DNA from: Spirochaetota bacterium
GTDB lineage: Bacteria > Spirochaetota > Spirochaetia > Sphaerochaetales > Sphaerochaetaceae
DNA: 64,000 bases
Direction: 5' to 3'
NCBI GenBank assembly: GCA_918298275.1
Contig: CAKJZO010000002.1
Location: 1-64,000, forward strand
Shown: piece by piece, positions 37,877-48,413 of the stretch
Numbering within the stretch: the first letter of the stretch is position 1
Layout of the letters: each line of letters starts with the position of its first letter
Program-made: the position numbers and the translations under genes
Notes under the pieces: generated by a model
The model's database searches: none
Told to the model about the DNA's origin: nothing
What the model saw: only the letters and a program-made list of their open reading frames with translations

Positions 37877-39616
37877 ATGATCAACAACAACGGCAAAGGC
37901 GTAAGTATTGTCTTCCCTCATGACTGCTATGACGGCTGCAGGGTTCTCTCCGAGTCTGCTGTCCACGACCTGGGTCTTGATTCGGTGTGCAGGAAGCTAT
38001 CGGACAAGGTCCAGGAGCAGAATCTTATCCTGGATATCATGTCCAGAATCTGCGCAGATCCTGCCGTTGTACAGTACAGACTGGATGTTTTCGAGGATAT
38101 CTACAACAATCCTGCCTTCAGGGAGAGGATGCTTGAGATTCTGGACAAGATAGATTTCCTCAGGGACTACGGAAGCTTCCGCCGTGACAACGAAGAGACC
38201 TCCGGCACATGGGATCTTGTGCATCGCCTGGAGGAAATCCGTGACTACATAAGCTATGTCGAAGCCCTGCAGGACTGCCTGGGCAAAGCGGACCTGAAGT
38301 CTCAGGGCCTCAAGGATCTGATGGCCTATATTTCCAATATCTATGAAGATAATGCTTTCAAAGAGTTGAAACAGGATATCAATAATCTCAAGGCAAGCAC
38401 TTCTAACCTTAAGAGCGTGACTGTCGGAATCAACCTCAACGAGAGGTTTGAGGCAAAGGAAATAGGGCTGATATCGATAAACGGAAAGCCGTTTACCAAG
38501 TCATCCGTCCTCGAGAACTTCACAAGCCGCATAGCCGGCCGAGACAACCTGAATCCCGATGCGGAGTGGGACGGAAGCTCGCGCTTTCAGCCGTTCACGC
38601 CCGACGGATCCGCAACCGACAGGCTGGCAAGCATGGCCAAGACCAAGATGATGCTCCAGAGTCCCATTTTTGCCATGACGCTTGCCCGCGTTTCCGACAA
38701 CGACATGGACAAGGAAGTGACCAGGCACATGGACAGGGTTTCCGACCATATGCTGAGCAAGACGGTCAAGAACCTCAAGGAAGTGCTCAACAAGTATGTC
38801 GGACTCTCGATCATGAACATCACGGCCTTGATTCCCGAATTCCTCTATTACGTGCGCTGGGCGGAGTACATAAAGCGCCATCGGGACAAAGGCTTTGTAT
38901 TCTGCAAGGCAGAACTTCTGCCGGCTTCGGAAAACGGGGTCAGGATGCAGGCAAGGGGTTTCTACAACCTCAAGCTTGCGGACTTCGTGGACAAGGCGGA
39001 GCTGATTGTCGAAAACGACCTTGATTTCGATACCGAGAGGAACCTCTATCTGCTGACCGGTGCCAACAGGGGCGGAAAGACTACCATCACGCAGGCAGTG
39101 GGGCTTCTGCATGTGCTTGCACAGGGCGGAATCTTCGTTCCCGCAGCGCAGTTCGGCTTCACTCCCGTGGACTGCATCTTCACGCACTATCCTGCGGATG
39201 AGGACAAGACCCTTGATTACGGAAGGCTCGGAGAGGAGTGCAAGCGTTTCAAGGAGCTTTTCGGGCAGTGCACGCCGGATAGCCTGCTGCTTCTGAACGA
39301 GACTTTCTCCACGACATCGTTCGAGGAAGGCTTCTTCATCGCCAAGGATGCGGTGCGTGCAATTCTGAAGAAAGGCACCAGATGCATCTACAACACCCAT
39401 ATGCACAAGCTTGCTGCCGATATCGATTCCCTCAATGCCGAGAGCGCCTCTGAAGGCGCACGCGTAAAGGCATCGTCTTTGGTGGCACTGTCCGACGGAG
39501 GACAACGCTCCTTCAAGGTGAAGGTTGCCCCTCCGCAGGGTATGTCATATGCAAGGGATATCGCGCAGAAGTACGGAGTCACATACGAGATGCTTCTGGA
39601 CGGAGAAGAAGGCTAA
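37877..39616 (+). CDS. MutS-family ATPase (no mismatch-recognition domain)
   Basis: LLTGANRGGKTTITQAVGLLHVLAQGGIFVPA, LLLNETFSTTSFEEG, YNTHMHKLA resemble the MutS ATPase core. Confidence 0.8.
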   Translation: MINNNGKGVSIVFPHDCYDGCRVLSESAVHDLGLDSVCRKLSDKVQEQNLILDIMSRICADPAVVQYRLDVFEDIYNNPAFRERMLEILDKIDFLRDYGSFRRDNEETSGTWDLVHRLEEIRDYISYVEALQDCLGKADLKSQGLKDLMAYISNIYEDNAFKELKQDINNLKASTSNLKSVTVGINLNERFEAKEIGLISINGKPFTKSSVLENFTSRIAGRDNLNPDAEWDGSSRFQPFTPDGSATDRLASMAKTKMMLQSPIFAMTLARVSDNDMDKEVTRHMDRVSDHMLSKTVKNLKEVLNKYVGLSIMNITALIPEFLYYVRWAEYIKRHRDKGFVFCKAELLPASENGVRMQARGFYNLKLADFVDKAELIVENDLDFDTERNLYLLTGANRGGKTTITQAVGLLHVLAQGGIFVPAAQFGFTPVDCIFTHYPADEDKTLDYGRLGEECKRFKELFGQCTPDSLLLLNETFSTTSFEEGFFIAKDAVRAILKKGTRCIYNTHMHKLAADIDSLNAESASEGARVKASSLVALSDGGQRSFKVKVAPPQGMSYARDIAQKYGVTYEMLLDGEEG

Positions 39617-39631
39617 GCGATACTGATTTCT

Positions 39632-40657
39632 TCAGTACTTGTTGTGGACCTTCTCGGCAAAGCACATCATGTCCTTCACCTCAATGACGGTTCCGTCATC
39701 CAGGACGGCCTTTCCGCTCATGCGGCCGAAGACCTGATGCTGGTCCGATACGATGATCTTGTAGTCCAGGCATGCCGCCCTGTCCAGGACCGGCACGAAA
39801 TCCATCTCGAAGCGTCCGTCAGAGGAAGTGAACTTCCAGGGTTTGAGGTAGCTGTCAGCCGGAATGTGGAAAACAATGTCATCCAGCTTGTGGACCTTGC
39901 CGTTGTAGAAAATCACGTTCTCTGAAGCTGCGGAGGTGTTTCCGAAGCCGTAGCCGATGTTGAAGCCGAAGCTGTTACCGTCTATGTCGGTATTGCCGGA
40001 ACCCCAGAACCAGGTGTTGTCGTAGGTCCAGACTCCGCGTCCCCAGTCCAGCGTACCGAAATCCGTCTCAGGGTTGAACTCATAGCGTTTTCCGTCGAAT
40101 TCCATCCAGCCGGAGGCGCGCATGCAGTTGATCTTCTGGTTGTAGTAGAAGTGGCGCTTCTTGTCCCACGGGGTGGCGATGACCATGCTCTCCATGTCCG
40201 GCTGCTCAAGCCTGATGTCACAGGAGAAGCTCTTGCCGTCGCAGAAGTTTTCGAAGCTGCACTTGATGGTTCTGAAACCCTCGCAGGCGTCGAAACGCAT
40301 CTGCAGTCTCTTGTCCTCATACCTTGTTGTTCCCGCCGATGAATCGGAGGGTAGGCCGATCTTGCCCATGGGGAAGGGCTTGAGTACGGTTTCCGTGTGC
40401 TCCCAAGGCTGCTCTCCGAATTTCAGAAGGGAGACTGACTGCAGCCCGATGTAGCCGTCATCCGAGATGGTGAACGCTCCGGCGAACGAGTCGCTGAGTA
40501 CCAGATAGTAGTCCCATTCCTTGATTCTCCACTTGGGAGCCCTGATCATGGTCCTGTCATATTTCTGGACCATCCTGCGTGACCAACCGGGCTCGCGGAG
40601 ATTTCCATCTGAGTCCAGGAGAAACTGACTGTCGATTACTTCGTGATTTCTGCTCAT
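39632..40657 (-). CDS. DUF2804-family protein
   Basis: 'LDWGRGVWTYDNTWFWGSGNTDIDGNSFGFNIGYGFG' typical of DUF2804. Confidence 0.75.
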   Translation of the reverse strand: MSRNHEVIDSQFLLDSDGNLREPGWSRRMVQKYDRTMIRAPKWRIKEWDYYLVLSDSFAGAFTISDDGYIGLQSVSLLKFGEQPWEHTETVLKPFPMGKIGLPSDSSAGTTRYEDKRLQMRFDACEGFRTIKCSFENFCDGKSFSCDIRLEQPDMESMVIATPWDKKRHFYYNQKINCMRASGWMEFDGKRYEFNPETDFGTLDWGRGVWTYDNTWFWGSGNTDIDGNSFGFNIGYGFGNTSAASENVIFYNGKVHKLDDIVFHIPADSYLKPWKFTSSDGRFEMDFVPVLDRAACLDYKIIVSDQHQVFGRMSGKAVLDDGTVIEVKDMMCFAEKVHNKY

Positions 40658-40748
40658 GGTTGTATTTTCAACCCGCAGAACCCTGCTGTCAATGTTTGAA
40701 ATCGCGCTTAAAACTAAGCAATACCTGAGGCGTTGCAGATTTATGATG

Positions 40749-41630
40749 TCAGACCTGATTCGGGTCTGACATCAGCTCTATAAGAGCATCTCTCTTTGAA
40801 TCCAGATATTCTCCCCAGGCTTTGTCATCGATGAATGCGTCCTTGTCTCCGTCTCTGAGCCTTTGTGCCCTGCCCAGGGTATCATTATTTACACAATGAT
40901 TGCCCAGAAAGAGATCTACATGCTGATTTCTTACCTTTTCAAGTGATTTCAGGTATGTTTTTCTCATTTCATATCCGGTATCGCCGATATCGTCCAGATA
41001 GCTTTTCTGCAGCGTGTTGAACCCGAATCCGCCGTAATAGCCGGCCCTGAGGGTCTTTTCTCCGTCCGTAACGTCGAAGAAGGCAGATATTACTCCGTCG
41101 GTATGTCCGGGAACGAGGAAGAACCTGATTTCGGTGTTTCCGAATCTGATTGTCTCCCCGTCGGTTATCTCGTGATCGACCTCGAACACGTCATGGCCCA
41201 GCGATCCCGAATCCTGTACAAGCGACAGCTCGGGGTGCTCGCGGTAGTTTTTGGCATCGGGCTCTCCCAGATAGAGCTTGGTTCCGAACATCTTCCTGAA
41301 GAACACGGCTCCGCCTATGTGGTCCAGATGCCCGTGCGAGAGGACCATCCACCGTACGTCTGCGGGGTTGAAGCCGGCCTCCCAGATGGCGTTGACCAGC
41401 ATGGCGGTGGCTCCGATGTTCCCGCCGTCCAGAAGCAGAAGTCCGTCACCGGTATCTATCAGATGGACGCAGACCCAGCTGTCTCCCACGTACCAGACGT
41501 TTCCGAAGATGCGGAAAGGGTGGACGTAGCGGCTTTCCTGATCGAGGAAATACTTTCGGGTCAGCGGGATTTGCGTCCAGCGCTTCTTCTCTTCCTGAAA
41601 ATGTTCATAGTTCTTTCTCAGTTCCGACAT
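40749..41630 (-). CDS. MBL-fold metallohydrolase
   Basis: SHGHLDHIGG and PGHTDG motifs; start assigned at MSELRKN. Confidence 0.88.
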   Translation of the reverse strand: MSELRKNYEHFQEEKKRWTQIPLTRKYFLDQESRYVHPFRIFGNVWYVGDSWVCVHLIDTGDGLLLLDGGNIGATAMLVNAIWEAGFNPADVRWMVLSHGHLDHIGGAVFFRKMFGTKLYLGEPDAKNYREHPELSLVQDSGSLGHDVFEVDHEITDGETIRFGNTEIRFFLVPGHTDGVISAFFDVTDGEKTLRAGYYGGFGFNTLQKSYLDDIGDTGYEMRKTYLKSLEKVRNQHVDLFLGNHCVNNDTLGRAQRLRDGDKDAFIDDKAWGEYLDSKRDALIELMSDPNQV

Positions 41631-41714
41631 TCTGCATCTCCGATGGCGTTGTTTTTTTGATTGATTCTCTTTAGTATTCAATTATACAGTCAATTTTCAG
41701 CAAGGGCAGATTAA

Positions 41715-43133
41715 ATGATTTCCTTTTTTGTTTCCATAGCGGTGCTCATAATCGCATATCATACTTTCGGTAGGGTCGTCGACGGGGTTTTCGCTCCCGA
41801 CGGGAGGGATACCCCTGCCGTAACCAAATCCGACGGGGTTGATTTTGTCCCGATGAAAGCCTGGAAAGCCTTCCTGGTCGAACTGCTGAACATTGCCGGC
41901 ACGGGTCCCATCTTCGGCGCCCTGATGGGTGCATGTTTCGGCCCTGTGGTTTTCATCTGGATCGTAATCGGCGGAATCCTTGCCGGTGCGGTGCATGACT
42001 ACATGACCGGCATGATTTCCATGCGCAACAACGGCGAGTCGATCGCAGAGCTTTCCGGAAGATATCTGGGAAAGCCCCTGATGTGGGTCATGAGGGTTTT
42101 CTCGGTCCTGCTTCTGGTTCTGACCGGAACCGTGTTCGTCAACAGCCCAGCGGCCCTGATTGCTGACCTGACTCCTTGGGCAAACGATACCATGGTCTGG
42201 GTTGTGGTTATTCTTGCATACTACATTCTTGCAACGCTGCTTCCCATAGACAAGGTCATCGGCAAGTTCTATCCGATCTTCGGCGCGGTCATGCTCATCA
42301 TGGCATTCTGCATAACGGGTGCGATAATCTTCGGTGATTATCATCTTCCCGAACTCACATTGGAGAACCTGCATCCCGAAGGACTCCCGATCTGGCCCTA
42401 TATGTTCGTAACCGTTGCCTGCGGCGCAATTTCGGGCTTCCATGCCACCCAGGCTCCCATGATTTCCAAGTGCCTTATGAAGGAATCCGACGGAAGGCAC
42501 GTGTTCTACGGCGCAATGCTCAAGGAGTCCGTGATCGCCCTTGTCTGGGCAGCAGGCGGAGTTGCCTTCTACGGGGCAACCGGGGGACTGAACAACGCCC
42601 TTGCCACTCTCGGACAGTCCGGTACCGTCTATGAAATGTCCATGGGGATGCTGGGTAGATTCGGCGGCATTCTTGCAGTCATAGGAGTCGTTGTCTGTCC
42701 GATCACTTCCGGCGATACTGCTTTCCGCAGCGCAAGGCTGATTCTTTCGGAGGTAACCGGCCTGAACCAGAAACCCATGAAGAACCGCCTTCTGATTACA
42801 ATTCCTCTCCTGGGTATTGCAGCTCTTCTGACCCAGTTGGATTTCGCGGTTCTCTGGAGATACTTCTCGTGGAGCAACCAGACCCTTGCGATGATTACGC
42901 TGTGGACCATAACGGCATACCTGCTGAGGGAGAACAAAAACCCCTGGGCCAGCCTTATCAGTGCAGTGCCCGGGACATTCATGACCGCAGTCTCCGTCAC
43001 ATATATCCTGATTGCAAAGGAAGGCTTGAGGCTGGGGCAGGGCTTTTCCTATACCGCCGGTGCAGTTGCCGCAACTGCGGTTTTTGCAGTCTACCTCTAC
43101 TTTGCCGGCAGGAAGAAGAAACTGGGGGAATGA
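41715..43133 (+). CDS. cstA: Carbon starvation CstA-family transporter
   Basis: DTPAVTKSDGVDFVPMKAWKAF, GTGPIFGALMGACFGP, ISGFHATQAPMISKCL. Confidence 0.92.
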   Translation: MISFFVSIAVLIIAYHTFGRVVDGVFAPDGRDTPAVTKSDGVDFVPMKAWKAFLVELLNIAGTGPIFGALMGACFGPVVFIWIVIGGILAGAVHDYMTGMISMRNNGESIAELSGRYLGKPLMWVMRVFSVLLLVLTGTVFVNSPAALIADLTPWANDTMVWVVVILAYYILATLLPIDKVIGKFYPIFGAVMLIMAFCITGAIIFGDYHLPELTLENLHPEGLPIWPYMFVTVACGAISGFHATQAPMISKCLMKESDGRHVFYGAMLKESVIALVWAAGGVAFYGATGGLNNALATLGQSGTVYEMSMGMLGRFGGILAVIGVVVCPITSGDTAFRSARLILSEVTGLNQKPMKNRLLITIPLLGIAALLTQLDFAVLWRYFSWSNQTLAMITLWTITAYLLRENKNPWASLISAVPGTFMTAVSVTYILIAKEGLRLGQGFSYTAGAVAATAVFAVYLYFAGRKKKLGE

Positions 43134-44434
43134 TTATGGATCTCAAGGCAAAAGCCGGGGAACTGCTGAGTGCCTGGAAGGGTGAAGATTATGTATTCGG
43201 CCTGAACTGCATCGATTCCATCGGCAGGATGTTGGCCGGATTCGGCAAAAGGGTGCTTCTTGTAGCCAATACAAAACATCTGCAGGATGTAGTCGACGAT
43301 ATTACCGCATCGCTCAGCCGGGCAGGACTTGAGGTTTCAGGTCCGATTCCCGGAGCCAAGCCCAATTCTCCCAAGGAGGATGCCTATAGGGTAGCCGAGG
43401 CAATAACCGGATGCAGACCCGACTGCGTGCTTGCAGTAGGCGGCGGCTCGACAATCGATGTATGCAAGGCCGCCTGTGTGCTGTCCTGCCTTGGAGACAT
43501 CGTTTCCCCTGATATCGAGACCTATTTCGGAGCAGGGAAGGTTTCCGCTTTTCTTGAGAAAACAAACAGGAAGCTGATTCCCCTGATTGCAGTGCAGACT
43601 TCCGCCTCGTCGGGAAGCCACCTGACCAAGTATTCGAACATAACCGACATGCAGTCAGGACAGAAGAAGCTGATTGTGGATATGGCAGTAGTGCCGCGCA
43701 AAGCGCTGTTCGATTACAAGACCACCTGTTCGATGCCCGCTTCCATTACAATCGACGGGGCCCTGGACGCCCTGTCGCATACGATAGAGTCCTACTGGGG
43801 TGCAAAACCCGAGACATATGGGAAGCTTGAGGAAATCTGCACTACGGCGGTTTCCCTTGTTCTGAAGTACACTCTCAGGGCAATCAAGAACCCGGACGAC
43901 CTTGAAGCAAGGGAAGCTCTGGGCCTTGCCACGGATCTCGGCGGTTATGCAATCATGGTCGGAGGAACCTCCGGCGGACATCTGACATCGTTCTCCTTGG
44001 TTGACTGTACTTCACACGGAACGGCCTGCGGGCTGATGAATCCGTACTATGCGGTCTTCTACAGCGATGCGATCCAGAGACAGCTGAAGGTCCTTCACGG
44101 GGTCTTCGCAGAGTATGGGTTCGCGGACAAGGCGACGGAAGTCCCGGAGGGCAGGGAGCTTGCACTGGCAGTTGCCGGGGCCATGATAGGCTTCTCACGC
44201 TCCATAGGGGCGCCGACGAAGCTCACGGATCTTCCGCTTTTCAGGAAGGATGTCCATATTCCCAGGGCCCTGAAGGCCGCAAAGGATCCGGATCTGAAGA
44301 CCAAGCTCCAGAACATGCCGGTTCCGATGACTGCAGATGATGTTGATGTCTATATGAAGGGGATTCTGGATGCCGCCTGCGAGGGGGCTTTCTTAGGAAT
44401 TGCCACGCTCAATGGCATCGATCCTCTGGCTTAA
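43130..44434 (+). CDS. Iron-containing alcohol dehydrogenase
   Basis: VGGGSTIDVCKA, DALSHTIESYWG, SHGTACGLMNPYYAVF; ATGA overlap with cstA. Confidence 0.88.
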   Translation: MIMDLKAKAGELLSAWKGEDYVFGLNCIDSIGRMLAGFGKRVLLVANTKHLQDVVDDITASLSRAGLEVSGPIPGAKPNSPKEDAYRVAEAITGCRPDCVLAVGGGSTIDVCKAACVLSCLGDIVSPDIETYFGAGKVSAFLEKTNRKLIPLIAVQTSASSGSHLTKYSNITDMQSGQKKLIVDMAVVPRKALFDYKTTCSMPASITIDGALDALSHTIESYWGAKPETYGKLEEICTTAVSLVLKYTLRAIKNPDDLEAREALGLATDLGGYAIMVGGTSGGHLTSFSLVDCTSHGTACGLMNPYYAVFYSDAIQRQLKVLHGVFAEYGFADKATEVPEGRELALAVAGAMIGFSRSIGAPTKLTDLPLFRKDVHIPRALKAAKDPDLKTKLQNMPVPMTADDVDVYMKGILDAACEGAFLGIATLNGIDPLA

Positions 44435-45613
44435 TGTCGGGTGTGAATATTCCAGCTTCACGATGATAGGCGACGGGGCAAGGTCCGAGAAGTTCTCACG
44501 GGCAAGCTTCTTGAGTGCGCTGATCAGGGCGTCGGCATAGCCTTCCTTCACGGCCTGTCTGTCTGCGCGGTATTCCGCACGGCGTGAGTGGAGATTCACC
44601 AACAGTCCGAAAAGAGGCGCTACGAGCGCGAATTCCACGCTTGTGATGAGGATTATTGCAAATCCGTAGTTGACTGCGGAGAAGCCGAACTGGGAGAACA
44701 GTGCATCCGAACGCAGCGTCAGCCATGCAAGAACGGAGAGGATGGCCATCTGGACGAAGGTGAGAATCTGGTTCTTTAGGGTATCCTTGTGAAGTCCGTG
44801 TCCCATCTCATGCGCAAAGACCGCACAGATTTCATCGGTAGTCATGCTCTTGACCAGGTTGTCGTAGAGGACGATGGTCTTCATCTTGCCGAATCCCGTG
44901 AAGTAGGCGTTGGATTTCGTCGTCCTGCGCGAGGCATCCATGATCTTGATTCCCCTGACCTTGTAGCCGTGTGAACTGAGGAGGGCAGTGACCTTGTCCT
45001 TGAGTTCTCCGTCCTCGAGCGGGGTGAACTTGTTGAAGACCTTGCTGAGGATTGGGTAGAGGAACGACGTGGCAAGGGCGAACAGCGTCATTATCACAGC
45101 AACTGCCAGAATCAGCCAATCGCCTAGTGTCGTGTGCGCCCACATCAGCATTGCTCCTATGCCGGTTATCAGGGCAGTGGAGATTATGAACTGCTTGATC
45201 TGGTCCAGCCAGAACGTGCTTTTCTTGGAGCGGTTGAAGCCGTAGCGCTCTTCTATGCTCATGGTGTTGTAATAGTCGAACGGAATCAGGGCAATTGATG
45301 TTAGCGATGAAAGAAGGATGACGGCAAACGTCTGCTGGAACATCTCCGCGGGGAAAAGCCTTGCGAACGCCGCATAGACATCGAAGATTATCAGGACAAG
45401 GTCGATGACGAACGATACCGTCGATGTGGCGATTGATAGCCTGGATTTCTCGGCATGGTAGGATCTCCATCTGGCATAGGTTTCCGAGTCATAGATGTCC
45501 GAGACATTCTTCGGGATGGGGTTGTTCGCGGACCTTGCGCGGATGATCGATAGGGCCAGATTGTAGAGATATACGATTGAAATGATGATAATTGCAGCAA
45601 GTTTGAAGTTCAT
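44393..45613 (-). CDS. M48 Ste24-like zinc metalloprotease (CAAX-protease-like)
   Basis: FAHEMGHGLHKDTLKNQ; multiple membrane segments; RAEYRADRQAV. Confidence 0.88.
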   Translation of the reverse strand: MNFKLAAIIIISIVYLYNLALSIIRARSANNPIPKNVSDIYDSETYARWRSYHAEKSRLSIATSTVSFVIDLVLIIFDVYAAFARLFPAEMFQQTFAVILLSSLTSIALIPFDYYNTMSIEERYGFNRSKKSTFWLDQIKQFIISTALITGIGAMLMWAHTTLGDWLILAVAVIMTLFALATSFLYPILSKVFNKFTPLEDGELKDKVTALLSSHGYKVRGIKIMDASRRTTKSNAYFTGFGKMKTIVLYDNLVKSMTTDEICAVFAHEMGHGLHKDTLKNQILTFVQMAILSVLAWLTLRSDALFSQFGFSAVNYGFAIILITSVEFALVAPLFGLLVNLHSRRAEYRADRQAVKEGYADALISALKKLARENFSDLAPSPIIVKLEYSHPTLSQRIDAIERGNS

Positions 45614-45814
45614 ACCAGTATTATAGGACATTGTTTGTGGTTTTGAATACAACTGTTATATTCTCCGATGGATATTAACGCGACGTGCACGGAAAAAGAA
45701 CAGCTAAAACGGAACTAAATCTTGATATATTCTGTGATTGTTGTTGTAAAACAGGGTGATAGAGTGTACTCTTGAACAGAAACATATCTGCTGAAGAATG
45801 CAGAGGAGGAAAAC

Positions 45815-46786
45815 ATGGGATACAGAAAAATAGTTGTCGCCGGCGGTGGCGTTCTCGGAAGTCAGATAGCCTATCAGGCTGCCTACTGCGGATTCGATGT
45901 GACAATCTGGCTCAGGAGCGAGTCTTCCATCGGAAGAACACAGCCCAAGATTGACAATCTCCGCGAGGAATACAGGAAAATCATTGAAATCATGGATACT
46001 CCGGAAGGAAAAGCTCCTTCCGTATGGGCAAGGGGAATTGCCGATCTCGATACATTCGACAAGGAGAAGTGTCTGGATAGGGCAGAGAAGGCATACAAGG
46101 GGCTCAAGCTCGAGCTGGATATGGCAAAGGCCGTAGAGGATGCCGATCTTGTGATCGAATCAATGGCAGAGGATACGAAGGAAAAGATTGCCTTCTATCA
46201 GAAGATGGCTCCGCTTCTTCCCGAAAAGACCGTGATTGTCACAAATTCGTCGACACTGCTTCCGTCAACATTCGCAAAGTATACAGGCAGACCTGACAAA
46301 TATCTGTCGCTGCATTTTGCAAACCACATCTGGACCAACAACACGGCCGAAGTCATGGCTCAGCCGCTGACGGAGAAGAGGTATTTCGAGGAGCTGATCG
46401 ACTTTGCAAACGAGATCAGGATGGTTGCGCTTCCCGTCAACAAGGAAAAGAACGGATACCTTCTGAACTCTCTGCTTGTCCCGTTCCTTCTCAGCGGACT
46501 GGACCTCTATGTCAACGGAGTTTCCGATCCCCAGAGCATAGACAAGGCATGGACACTCGGAACAGGAGCCCCCAGGGGACCGTTCCAGATCTTCGATGTC
46601 GTCGGAATGAAGACAGCCTATCACATCGTCCTTCAGTATCAGAAGGTTCCCGGTCTGTTCGGACCGCTTCTCAAGAAGATGATGATGCCTTACAACTTCA
46701 AGGGACAGGAAGCCTGCCTCAGGAAGATGATTGAAGAAGGCAAGCTGGGAAAGGCTTCCGGCGAGGGATTCTACAAGTACAACTGA
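45815..46786 (+). CDS. 3-hydroxyacyl-CoA dehydrogenase family protein
   Basis: VAGGGVLGSQIAYQAAYCGFDVTIW; C-terminal GEGFYKYN. Confidence 0.85.
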   Translation: MGYRKIVVAGGGVLGSQIAYQAAYCGFDVTIWLRSESSIGRTQPKIDNLREEYRKIIEIMDTPEGKAPSVWARGIADLDTFDKEKCLDRAEKAYKGLKLELDMAKAVEDADLVIESMAEDTKEKIAFYQKMAPLLPEKTVIVTNSSTLLPSTFAKYTGRPDKYLSLHFANHIWTNNTAEVMAQPLTEKRYFEELIDFANEIRMVALPVNKEKNGYLLNSLLVPFLLSGLDLYVNGVSDPQSIDKAWTLGTGAPRGPFQIFDVVGMKTAYHIVLQYQKVPGLFGPLLKKMMMPYNFKGQEACLRKMIEEGKLGKASGEGFYKYN

Positions 46787-46870
46787 CATGATACCTGCAG
46801 GGCAAAACCGGATGCGTGGTCATGAAACAACGCATTTGTGTTTTGCCCCTACCTGTGCTACGATTTTCCC

Positions 46871-47887
46871 ATGGCACAGATAAGTCAGATAGACATTCTT
46901 TCAAGGACACTTCAGATTATCAGGCTCATGGCCCGCGAAGAGGGCGCTACGGTCACCGAGATTTCCAAGGAAACGGGAATAGACCGCTGGACGGTGCGTG
47001 ACATGATTGACCGCATGGAGAACTTCAATCCCGACGGCAAGGGACTTTATATAGAGGAGTTCGAGGACGAGAAGGACAGGCGTCAGACAAGGTACAAGGT
47101 CCCCAAGGACCACCTCTGGACACTGACGCTTCCGGGAATGAACCTTTCGGATGACGAAGCGCTTCTTCTTGCCCTGATGTTCAACCAGAGCCTTTCCAGC
47201 CCGGATCTGCAGGATTCTGCCCTGAACCTCCGCAAGAAGCTGAACATGTTCCGCAATTTCAAGGAATATGAAGTCCTGAACCTTTCAAGTGCGCGTAAAA
47301 TTTCAACGAAACAGACGCAAAAGGCCATCGTTGCCATTCTAAATGCCATCAGGGATAACAAGTGCATCAACTTCTCCTACAAGCCTGTAAGAAGGGAAGT
47401 GACACAGTATCAGCTTATGCCGCTGGGGGTATTCCGATATGACAACGGCTTCTATCTCGCGGCCCAGAAACTGCCGGGAGGAGAGTACAGGTCTTTCGGA
47501 CTGGAGAGGGTCGTCGATACCCCGACAGCCTTTGATTATGACGGAGAGCTCCCGGAACGCTATGACTATGAGCAGCTTTTCAACGACCCGTTCGGTCCGT
47601 TCGGACATGACAAGGAGATCGATGCTGTCCTCAAGTTCGATTCCTTCCACGGTTTCTACAATCTTGAGAAGAACTGGCCTGACGCCGTGAAGATTGAAGT
47701 CCAGAGCGACGAGACCGTGATAATGAGGGCCCGTACACGTTCCTATTCGGGAATCAGGAAATACATCCTGGGATTCGGAACCGGAGTGGAGGTTCTCGAG
47801 CCGCAGTGGCTGCGCGATGCGATCCGGGACTGGCATCAGAGGGCCGCAGATATGTACAAGAGTGCCGAAGAAACCGAAAACACTTAA
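46871..47887 (+). CDS. HTH-WYL-domain transcriptional regulator
   Basis: N-terminal HTH (EEGATVTEISKETGIDRWTVRDMIDRM) plus WYL-like region. Confidence 0.8.
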   Translation: MAQISQIDILSRTLQIIRLMAREEGATVTEISKETGIDRWTVRDMIDRMENFNPDGKGLYIEEFEDEKDRRQTRYKVPKDHLWTLTLPGMNLSDDEALLLALMFNQSLSSPDLQDSALNLRKKLNMFRNFKEYEVLNLSSARKISTKQTQKAIVAILNAIRDNKCINFSYKPVRREVTQYQLMPLGVFRYDNGFYLAAQKLPGGEYRSFGLERVVDTPTAFDYDGELPERYDYEQLFNDPFGPFGHDKEIDAVLKFDSFHGFYNLEKNWPDAVKIEVQSDETVIMRARTRSYSGIRKYILGFGTGVEVLEPQWLRDAIRDWHQRAADMYKSAEETENT

Positions 47888-47957
47888 AAAAGATTAAGAT
47901 GTGTGACCCAATGGCCACGCATCGGCTTTTACTCTGCACCCGTAAGGAGCAGAGGAA

Positions 47958-48353
47958 ATGTTCGAATACCTTGTCTTGAATGAATACCAGTCTTTCTCCT
48001 GGAACAGGGAAATCAGAATAGAAGTCGATGGGGACAGCGTGAAATTCCGTCGCAAGGGCAATGAATACGGATTTCCCAGAAATACCGTTCTGGAGGGCGT
48101 GTGCCCCGGAGATCCTGCATCTCTTCTGAAAACGCTGGAGAACTTCAATGTGTCCCAATGGTCAGAGAAATATACGGAGCCGGTCATTGACGGATACGGC
48201 TGGAACCTCAGATACAAGGAAGTCGGAAAGCCCTGCAGGAAGATAAGCGGCGCAAACGGCGGGCCCGAGAACTACTATGAGTTCGTGAAGCTGCTCTGTT
48301 CGATATCGGAATCCGAGAAACGAACGGATACGATAGCCCGGATGACGAAATAA
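47958..48353 (+). CDS. Hypothetical protein
   Basis: 131-aa ORF with RBS (aaggagcagagg). Confidence 0.6.
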   Translation: MFEYLVLNEYQSFSWNREIRIEVDGDSVKFRRKGNEYGFPRNTVLEGVCPGDPASLLKTLENFNVSQWSEKYTEPVIDGYGWNLRYKEVGKPCRKISGANGGPENYYEFVKLLCSISESEKRTDTIARMTK

Positions 48354-48413
48354 TCAATCATTGCAGAAGATATCGCAACTGTTTTTTTGCTTTTTGTCAT
48401 GTATAATGATTCC

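Noticed and set aside
38501-39505. 334-aa minus-strand ORF
   Set aside because: Antisense to the MutS-like ATPase
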